A stretch of DNA of 9,991 nucleotides, taken from the NCBI GenBank assembly GCA_934457515.1, contig CAKSHV010000027.1, positions 1 to 9,991 on the forward strand, read 5' to 3'. Made by a program: the position numbers and the translations under genes. Positions 1 to 7,700 of this stretch are shown in pieces. Origin of the DNA: an uncultured Clostridia bacterium (GTDB taxonomy: Bacteria; Bacillota; Clostridia; RGIG6154). Below the pieces are notes generated by a model. It did not search any database. It had not been told where the DNA came from and saw nothing but the letters and a program-made list of their open reading frames with translations. Positions within the stretch are counted from its first letter, which is position 1, and every line of letters begins with the position of its first letter.

Positions 1-2
1 AG

Positions 3-701
3 GCATTCGGCAATTTTCAACGCAACCTGTCCGATTTTCCGATAGACAGACTTTATGAAACGATTCCCGATTTTCATAATACACCCGTGCGGGTTGAAAA
101 TTTAAAGCGCGCCATCAAAGAGGATGTGTTCGGCAGAGCGGCATATGTGAAAAACGAAATCGATTTTGCGCTGACCTATGCACAAAAATATGCGGACTGC
201 GTTACAAAATACTTAAAAACAGGCGAAATTCCGCTGCGCGTTACCCATAACGACACAAAAATCAACAATATTCTGCTGGACAAAAAGACGGGCACCGGCG
301 TTTGCGTTATCGATTTGGACACCGTTATGCCCGGTTCTTTGCTATACGATTTCGGCGACGCACTCAGAACGGGCGCGGCAACTGCGGCAGAGGACGAGCG
401 CAATTTAAACTTAGTTCACATGCATCTTGCATTTTATAAGGCATTTTCCGAGGGTTTCTTAGCAGAGTGCGGCGCATGTCTGACCGAAAAAGAAAAAGAG
501 CTGCTGCCCATATCCCCCATTTTGCTGACCTATGAGTGCGGCATCCGCTTCTTGGAGGATTTTCTGCGCGGCGACACCTATTTTAAAACGCACAGAAAAG
601 AACAGAATTTGGACCGTGCGCGCACGCAGTTTAAAATGGTTTGCGACATGGAGGAAAAACTTTCCGAAATGCAAACCATTACCCAAAACATTTTAAAATA
701 A
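3..701 (+). CDS. NahK-like N-acetylhexosamine kinase (APH fold), 5'-truncated by window edge
   Basis: This cytoplasmic sugar kinase is open from the window edge; the first complete codon is at base 3 and 232 residues are visible. The GTG at 87 is internal, because the reading frame upstream continues with family-like sequence (AFGNFQ, then ETIPDFHNTP). The family is about 360 residues long, so roughly the first third lies outside the window. Visible motifs are HNDTKINN (bases 246-269), the Brenner-type catalytic loop whose Asp (252-254) should be the base, and IDLDTVMPG about 20 residues later, whose first Asp should bind Mg-ATP. YDFGDALR follows. In Bifidobacterium, NahK phosphorylates GlcNAc/GalNAc at C1. 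Here nagB follows at 23 bases, which favours an amino-sugar substrate but leaves C1 versus C6 phosphorylation open. Other APH-fold sugar or choline kinases are less likely given the HNDTKINN/DLDTVMPG pair. Family confidence is high and substrate confidence moderate. Confidence 0.88.
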   Translation, partial: AFGNFQRNLSDFPIDRLYETIPDFHNTPVRVENLKRAIKEDVFGRAAYVKNEIDFALTYAQKYADCVTKYLKTGEIPLRVTHNDTKINNILLDKKTGTGVCVIDLDTVMPGSLLYDFGDALRTGAATAAEDERNLNLVHMHLAFYKAFSEGFLAECGACLTEKEKELLPISPILLTYECGIRFLEDFLRGDTYFKTHRKEQNLDRARTQFKMVCDMEEKLSEMQTITQNILK

Positions 702-707
702 GAAACA

Positions 708-715
708 AAAGGAAG
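708..715 (+). promoter_or_regulatory. Ribosome binding site of nagB
   Basis: AAAGGAAG lies 9 bases before the ATG at 725. It decides the start, because another ATG at 718 is too close to this site and opens a frame that stops after eight codons. Its presence in a 23-base gap supports independent translation of nagB within a shared transcript. Confidence 0.75.
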
Positions 716-724
716 TCATGAATT

Positions 725-1447
725 ATGCAGCTGATTGTTTGTAAAAATCAGGAAGAAATGTCTGAAAAATGCGCACGGCTGATTGCTGCGCAGGTGTGCT
801 TAAAACCAAACTGCGTTTTGGGCCTTGCAACGGGCTCAACGCCGCTCGGCACTTATGCCTGCCTTGCCGAAATGTATAAAAAAGGCGATGTGGATTTTTC
901 AGGCGTTACAACATTTAATTTAGATGAATACTACCCCATTTCCTCCGTCGACCCGAACAGCTATCATGTTTACATGAAAGCAAATTTGTTCGATAAAGTG
1001 AATGTTCCGCCCGAAAACATTCATATTTTAAACGGCGAAACCACCGACCCCGAGGCGGAGTGTGCCGCATTCGAAGAGGCAATTAAAAAATCGGGCGGCA
1101 TTGATTTGCAGCTCTTGGGCATCGGCGAAAACGGGCACATCGGTTTTAACGAGCCGGACATTTCTTTAAGCGCCGCAACCCACTTAACCTATCTTACCGA
1201 AAGTACGGTTAAAGCGAATTCCCGCTTTTTCAAAACCGAAAGCGATGTGCCGGACAGGGCGCTTACCATGGGCATTTCCACTATATTAAAAGCCAAGAAA
1301 ATTATTCTTCTGGCAAGCGGCAAGAAAAAGCACAACGCTGTTACGTCCCTGCTTACCAAAGACATTTTAACCGAGTCGCCCGCAACCATGTTGAAAGTGC
1401 ATAACGACGCGGTAATCATCTGCGACAAAGAGGCGTATGAGGGTTAA
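725..1447 (+). CDS. nagB: Glucosamine-6-phosphate deaminase
   Basis: This 240-residue cytoplasmic enzyme converts glucosamine-6-phosphate to fructose-6-phosphate and ammonia, the committing step that sends amino sugars into glycolysis. Family signatures are intact: the phosphate-binding loop GLATGSTPLG (residues 33-42), FNLDEYY (64-70) with the proton-transferring Asp67, and LGIGENGHIGFNEP (131-144) with His138 and Glu143 of the catalytic relay. Asn136 occupies the place of E. coli Asp141, as is usual in Firmicutes NagB. The length matches the short Bacillus-type enzyme (about 240 residues) rather than the longer allosteric E. coli protein (266), so it is probably not GlcNAc-6-P-activated in the E. 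coli manner. It starts 23 bases after the kinase gene and is probably the last gene of that operon. Its usual partner, the nagA deacetylase, is not in the window. Confidence 0.97.
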   Translation: MQLIVCKNQEEMSEKCARLIAAQVCLKPNCVLGLATGSTPLGTYACLAEMYKKGDVDFSGVTTFNLDEYYPISSVDPNSYHVYMKANLFDKVNVPPENIHILNGETTDPEAECAAFEEAIKKSGGIDLQLLGIGENGHIGFNEPDISLSAATHLTYLTESTVKANSRFFKTESDVPDRALTMGISTILKAKKIILLASGKKKHNAVTSLLTKDILTESPATMLKVHNDAVIICDKEAYEG

Positions 1448-1462
1448 ACCGAAAAAATGTCC

Positions 1463-1510
1463 AAAAGTATAAATTGCGGGCAAGATTTAACCGATTATAT
1501 ATATACTTTT
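1463..1510. repeat. Inverted repeat after nagB, weak terminator candidate
   Basis: Perfect 9-base arms AAAAGTATA (1463-1471) and TATACTTTT (1502-1510) are separated by 30 bases and begin 16 bases after the nagB stop. The right arm ends in a T-run, as a terminator would. The stem is nearly all A:T with a long loop, so it would be weak. It may instead be an operator or a chance pairing in AT-rich DNA. Confidence 0.3.
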
Positions 1511-1535
1511 TCCTAAAAAAATGATAAAATAATAT

Positions 1536-1549
1536 ACAGAATAATCTGT
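1536..1549. promoter_or_regulatory. Short palindrome upstream of the promoter
   Basis: The perfect dyad ACAGA-ATAA-TCTGT is centred about 45 bases upstream of the -35 hexamer at 1587. This is a plausible place for an activator site. It matches no operator I recognise, and a 5-base arm can arise by chance. Confidence 0.25.
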
Positions 1550-1586
1550 TGCATAAAAAAGCACGTGAAAAACGACATATTTTTTG

Positions 1587-1616
1587 TTGACAAAGTATGG
1601 TTTTGCGTGCTATAAT
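1587..1616 (+). promoter_or_regulatory. Sigma-A-type promoter of the giant secreted protein gene
   Basis: The -35 TTGACA (1587-1592) and -10 TATAAT (1611-1616) both match consensus exactly and are 18 bases apart, with A/T tracts upstream that could act as an UP element. Transcription should begin near 1623, giving a leader of about 160 nt before the start codon at 1785. Confidence 0.85.
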
Positions 1617-1684
1617 TTTATTGTTGTAATTTATACATATCTATCTTGCAAAACTTAAAAACCGCAGTATACGGCAGAAAATAT

Positions 1685-1713
1685 AAAGTCAAAACTTGGA
1701 CAATTTTGGCTTT
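1685..1713 (+). promoter_or_regulatory. Hairpin in the mRNA leader
   Basis: AAAGTCAAAA (1685-1694) pairs with TTTTGGCTTT (1704-1713) over 10 positions with one G-U, leaving a 9-nt loop. It sits midway in the leader. It could stabilise the mRNA or mediate regulation. It is not followed by a U-tract, so it does not look like an attenuator, and it does not match a riboswitch class I know. Confidence 0.3.
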
Positions 1714-1765
1714 GCGCATATTTGCCATTATTTTTGCTGTGCCGCGATAAAACAGAAAAATGTAT

Positions 1766-1776
1766 AAGGATGGGAG
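1766..1776 (+). promoter_or_regulatory. Ribosome binding site(s) of the giant secreted protein gene
   Basis: Two overlapping purine motifs occur. GGGAG (1772-1776) is 8 bases before the ATG at 1785, and AAGGA (1766-1770) is 8 bases before the in-frame ATG at 1779. I chose 1785 because it gives a standard signal peptide start (MKRF). Using 1779 would only add Met-His. Confidence 0.65.
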
Positions 1777-1784
1777 AAATGCAT

Positions 1785-4700
1785 ATGAAAAGATTCTGCA
1801 GTATATTTCTTATTTTCGCCATGCTTTTAACGCTCATTCCGTCAGGTTTTGTGCTTGCAGCGGACAACGTGACCTTATCTCTTGAGGTTTACGGACTTAA
1901 CGATTTGAGTGATGTGCTGTTTCAGATTGAAACAAGCGGCGGAAAAGCCTATATTTTATCGAAAGGAGCCTCCGTTCCGCTGACCCCGGGCGAAAAAATT
2001 ACCATAACCACTAAAATCGCCAACAGCGGGCTGATTTCTAAAGGTTTATACATAAAAAGCGGCGGCACGCAAACCAAGCTTTCGCACACCTATGCCGCAA
2101 ACTATACCGTAACCGTTCCTTCTGCAGATTTTACGCTGCAGGCGGTTTACGGCGTGAACGATTTATATCCCGTGGAATTCTACGGCGATAACGGTCACAT
2201 TAAAATTGACGGTGCGGCAAGCGAATATCAAGGGCGGGCTCTCGTTGTTCCGGGCGACACGGTAACCGTTACGGGTGCAAACGGCGAAACGGTTGTTTGC
2301 ACGGCGGAAAACGCATTAACCGGCGAAGTGATTTCAAACTCGGTTTCGTTTACAATGCCCGAAGCACCCGTACGCTTAAACGCTGAACTTTATACTGCCG
2401 TTACTTTTGACGGTGCAGGCTCTCTTCAGTCGGACACACTTGACGGAAACAAAGTGCCGTGCGGAGAAACCGCTGTCGTAAACGGACCGAACGGTGCGGA
2501 ATTTATGTATGTGTATGGTGCGGACAATCTGAATACGCCGCTTGACGTTGCATCCAAAAATGATAACGGCACATTTTCATTTGTTGCGCCCTATCGCAGC
2601 GCGGTTAAACTTGCATTTAACACTGAATCGGTAACCGAAATAGCAACCGAGGCAGACCTTAAGTCGTTTGCGGCATCAGTTGCGGTCAATCCGAAACAAA
2701 ATGCTCGGCTGACAGCTGATATAGCACTTTCTTCGCCGGTTTATATTCCTGATTTTCAGGGTATCTTTGACGGCGGAAATCACACCGTTTCGGGCAACTC
2801 TGTTCCCCTGTTTGCGGAAAACAAAGGCGTTATTTTCGGCGTTACGGTAAAATCGGGCGCTGCGCTTCGAAATGAAGAGGGTGCATTCGAGCCCTTTGAT
2901 CTTGCGTATACCAGACAAGGAACAAGCGCAAGCTGTTTGCGCTTTATCGTAAGCAAGTCAAATTTCCCTCTTTCAGTCATTTCGGAAGAAGCTTTGTCGG
3001 GTCTCGTTGTTCGCGGCAGCATTACCGAAAACGGCAAAACGACAGCGATGGAATCACGCATTTTAGGCATTGACGACCGCGGAACAGAGCTGGTGCTTGT
3101 CGTTCTCGAAACGCCCGAGGTGTTAACGGCAAACCACTCGGTTTCTAACAGCACTGATGAAAACGTTCATTTTGATTTAAAAGTTTATCCGCGCGAAGCT
3201 GCGGCGGCAAACAGCGGTATTGCGCGCCAAAACAGCGGTTACATATTTAAATGCGGTAACCAAACTCCTGTAACGGGCGGCGTACGCGCAGGCGGCATTA
3301 CGGCTATAAACAAAGGTGTTATCCGCTATTCCTGTAACGCGGGTGAGATTTCCGCGCCGAATGCGGGCGGCGTTGCAGCCGAAAACTGCGGCAGCATTGA
3401 TTTTAGCTATTCTTCGGATGAAAATTCGGCGATTGTAAACACTTCGCAAAACGGAACAGTAACACACTCCTATTCCGTATCCGATAAATATGCACCCCAC
3501 GCGTTCCGCAGCGGGGAAATTGCAGAGCTTTTAAATGCAGACGGCGAGGTATTCGGCCAGACTTTAAACCGTGACCTCTTCCCCGTTTTCAAAACGCAAA
3601 GCAACACGCTGTATAAAACAAAAATCATTGCAGGAACAATTACAAAAACCATTTATACAAACGGCTCTGCCGATAAATTCAACGTTTACCTTTCCAAGTA
3701 TGACGGCGACCGCATGACAGAAATCAAAGATGCGCTGCAATCCGACAGCTTCGGCATTCAGGCTGCCGATGTGTTTGATTCCAAAGGGCACTACGATTTA
3801 TCGGTTACGCTGAACTGCAACAGCGACTTACTCAAAGATCGCAGATGCATGATTATCAATAAGGATAATATTGCTCCTCTTTCGGACACGTTTTACATCG
3901 AGCCGATTACGTTTGGATATACCTATATTGTTTTAACACCCGAACTTATGCGTTCAAACCCCGGCAGCTGGTCCTATCAGGGCAACACAACGGGCGGCAA
4001 CGTTTCGACCATGCTGCAGGGCTCGCGGGACAACAAAGAGCACTCGCTTACGCCTGCAACCAAAGAAATTGTGATTCCGAGCAACGGCTTTTATCGCATT
4101 TTTGCTTACAGCCGTGACTATGCAAGCGGCACATTCGAGCCCGGCAAACGTTTCTTTAACGTGCAAATCGGCGATTCGATATCGCAGGTTTTAGGTACCC
4201 ATTGTCAGGACGGCTGGGCATGGCAAAACTCCGGCTTTGTTCCGATTTTTGCAGGCAGACAAGATTTGAAGCTGATTGACACAAGCGGCTATTATGCGCG
4301 TGTGGGCATGATTATCGTGACCGACGACCCTGACTTTGAAGCAGAAGATACAAGTGCATTTTTCACCGCAATGAAAGCTATGGCGTATGACGATTCGAAA
4401 TACGCAGATTTTGTAACCCCTGCGGAGAGCACGCTGAACCGCCCCGATTCGGAATATGTAATCAAGCACAACGGTCAATATATCAATTTCTCCACACCGG
4501 TTGTTATGAAAGATAATGTTTTGCTTGCTCCGTACGATGAATTTTTGGAAGAATTTAACTGCGTATCCGACTACAGTGCACAATCGGGCACGCTGCACAC
4601 CACCTTAAACGGCAAAAAGATTACGATTTATGAAAACACCAAGAGCATATCCGTTAATGACAAGCTGACAAGAATGAACGCTGCGGCGGAAAAGATTAAC

Positions 4701-7700
4701 GGAAAGCTGTATTTGCCGGTTTCCTACATCATTGAAATGCTCGGCGGCTCATATAAATACGACAGCGACACCAAAACAGGCATTATTCTCATGAGTAAAT
4801 TAAAATCGCTGTATTGGTTCCGTCCCGATTCGTTCTCCGAGCTTGGAACATGGCGGTATGACTCTAATGCCGAAGGCGCATTTGACAGCTTAACCCTTAT
4901 CGGCCGCAACGACCGAAAACCTGCAAATACTAAGCCTGCCGTTGCATACTTTAATGCAGACAGCAGCGATTCTGTTTGGATGTGGGTTCGCACACGCGAC
5001 TACACAACAAGCTACACCGGCGAGCGCGTATTTAAAACCCGCTTAAACGGCGAACTGATTGACTATACGTTTGGCAACCACGGTACGGACGGCTATCAGT
5101 GGGTAAAACTGCCGTACAGAGTGAAGCTGAAAAAAGGAGAAAATAAGTTAGAACTGGTTGACACATCGGCATATTGGGCTCGCTGCGACTCTGTTTTGCT
5201 CACTTCAGATGACGCCTACATCCCCTCAAGCTCATACAGCTCGCTTGAGTCGCTGGCAGAACCGGTTGATTCTTTCACAGGTACCATGGACGACTTCCCC
5301 GCTTATACAAAACAAACCCCTGAAGCGTCTGACAGTGTTACCATTGAAAACAGCAAAACAAAGGTTGTATTTTATAAAGTGCCGACCGAAAACGGTCAGA
5401 TTGTTCAAAACGAAATTTACTCCCTTGCACCGAACGGCGAATGGGTAAAAACCAACACCCGTGACGAGGAATTGGGCATTTTGGTTTCGCGTGCGGATTC
5501 CGCGTCGGTTTCGACCAATCAGGACATGTATGCTTATAACGGAACTTATACCGACAAAAACGGAAACGAGCGCATTTATCAGGGATTAAACCCCTATCTT
5601 GCGGGCAAATCCGAATGGTATATTCCTTATGATTATGAGGTTCTCGGCAACAACAGCGTAAAGCTGAAATTTAAAGATAACGCCGTTTCCCTGTCTGCAA
5701 CCTGGACGGTGGAGAAAGACCAAAGCGCGCCTTTGGTAACCGCCGAAATGAAAGCTTTAAGCGACGGCTATTACACCATGGCGGGCTGGGAAGGCAAAAA
5801 GCTGCATTTTGAAGATTTCTCCCAGGCAATTGCGCCTTTCCGCGTAATTGAAAAACAGATGTATAAGCACCCGGTTACCATAACCGAGCAGTATCTGTTC
5901 ACGCCCATGGGCTGCTACACATTAGAAGAGAATAACGAATATTCCGCCTACCCCGTAACCAAGGGCGTTGTGGCAGACAGCGACTGGATTCCGCTGCGCT
6001 GGGTTTACGGCGACAACGGCATTTTGGGCATTAACATGATTTCAAACGGCGGCGGCTATAAAGGTTCTATCTTCTCCCCTGTTATGGGAAGCGATGAATC
6101 AAACCTGGCTGCCGGAGACACCTATACCATGAAATACAGAGTTATCAGCTCAGTATCCGGCTGGTTTGAAAACTACAAATACATACTTCAGGATCTTTTT
6201 AATGTTACCGATTACCGCGAAAACACGGTTACTTCATTAAATGAAGCAATATTCAACACAAGAAAACTGATGCTTGACGACAAGTACGGCGGCTGGGACA
6301 GCCTGTCAAAAGGTCACTACAACATGGAGGGCAAAAACACCGTGTCCGAGGCAAATCCCATGCAGGCGTTCCAGGACTACCTGATTACGGGTGACGAAAA
6401 CATGCTTGAAAAACGTGTTATTCCAACCATTGCGGCATATCTTACCCGTCCCTCGCTGCACTTTAACCGAGTGGGCATATCGGGCGGCACCAACTATTGG
6501 CCGGTTCTCACCGAACCCGAGCCGATCGGTACGCCGAAAACAGGCTATAACTTAAACGTAACCGGCGGATTATATGAAATGACGCACGGTATGATTCCCT
6601 ATCTTTATAAATTGGGATTAGAACGCGGACAAAAGGGCGTTGCCAATGAATACGGCTCGGTTGCGCCGTTCTCAAACAACTTAAACCTGTATCTGTACAC
6701 AGGTGATGAAAGCTATCTTGAAAAAGCAAAGGCGCAGGCGGACGAATACTTAAAAACCGATGTTTATAAAGCGGGCGAAAGCATTATGTCGTGGAACTCT
6801 TTCGTCTACATTTCAAACTACCCGAACTTAGCGTCCATGCTTGATATTTACGAAGTGACCAAAGAGCAGAAATATTTAGACGCTGCGGAATACATCGGTC
6901 AGCAAATGCTTACCGGTCTTTGGGTTCCGGGCGTTGACAACGACAAGAAGGACACGCAGGTTGAAGTTAACGCCTTAGGCACCTTTGCGTACCATGCTGC
7001 CGAGAAATCCTCCGGGCTTTGGTGGGCAGGCGACAAGCAATTCAGAATCGGCAGAGAAGGTACCGCCCTTGACGACCTGACGGGCAACAAGCCCATGAAC
7101 GACAAGCACGGCTACGCACCCGCATGGCAAACCTCGCGCGTAGGTCTCGGTTTAGAGCAGCCCTCCACTTTCGAAGGGTCGTCGTCTAACATCATCATGC
7201 AGTACTGGGCGGCAGATTTTGTGCGTCTTTCGCAGTACACGGGCGAAAAAGCCTTTGAAACAGCGGCGCGAAACGCAATCATCGGCAGATTCGGCAACTA
7301 TGCGGGCTACTACCGCACAGGTTTTTACACCTACGAGCAATATCCCGAATTTCCGTACACGGGACCTGACTATCAGTCGATTTACTGGCATCACATTCCG
7401 CCGTTTTTGGCAATGCTTGAAAGCTTTTTGATTGACGAAGCATCAGCATGGTCGAACGGAAACATTTCGTTCCCGTCCATGCGCCAGCAGGGTTATGCAT
7501 ACTTTAACTCGCGTCAGTACGGTCACAAGCCCGGCAAATTCTTTGATGAGGACAACATGTGGCTGTGGCTGGATGAAGATATGATAGACACCGGCAGCAA
7601 GCAGATTGACTGGGTGGGCGCTCGGAAAGACGGCGTGTTCAGCTTTGCAATGTTAAATGAAAGCAACGAAGATATTTTAACCGAGGTTAGTCTTTTAGAC

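Larger units (their letters stand above)
1448..1784. other. AT-rich intergenic regulatory region
   Basis: This 337-base gap between nagB and the giant secreted protein gene has no credible gene of its own. It holds an imperfect end-of-operon inverted repeat, a short palindrome, a near-perfect promoter, a transcribed leader of about 160 nt with one hairpin, and a Shine-Dalgarno site; each is listed separately. No GC-rich hairpin followed by a U-tract is visible after nagB, so read-through from the amino-sugar operon is possible. Confidence 0.7.

Noticed and set aside
87..701. Kinase gene starting at the GTG at 87 as a complete short protein
   Set aside because: The frame is open back to base 3 and encodes family-like sequence (GNFQ, ETIPDFHNTP). 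The GTG has no ribosome binding site, so the gene is simply cut by the window edge.
718..744. Eight-codon reading frame overlapping the nagB start, possible leader peptide
   Set aside because: Its ATG is too close to the Shine-Dalgarno, which fits the nagB ATG at 725 much better, and it has no regulatory codon pattern.
1562..1567. CACGTG palindrome upstream of the promoter
   Set aside because: A six-base palindrome is common by chance and matches no known Firmicutes operator by itself.
1722..1784. Earlier TTG start (1722) for the giant protein
   Set aside because: No ribosome binding site precedes it, and it would place 21 extra, partly charged residues before a normal signal peptide. The ATG at 1785 has a proper site and gives a standard export signal.
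4191..4598. Minus-strand frame of 135 codons inside the giant gene, plus several shorter ones
   Set aside because: These frames lie opposite clearly coding, domain-bearing sequence and show low-complexity Cys/Arg/Val-rich translations with no recognisable motif. They are the expected antisense shadows of this gene's codon usage.
5158..5448. Plus-strand frame of 96 codons in another phase within the giant gene
   Set aside because: It overlaps module Y copy 2 and the start of the catalytic unit, has no ribosome binding site of its own, and its translation has no domain-like pattern. The main frame is intact, so this is not a frameshift product.
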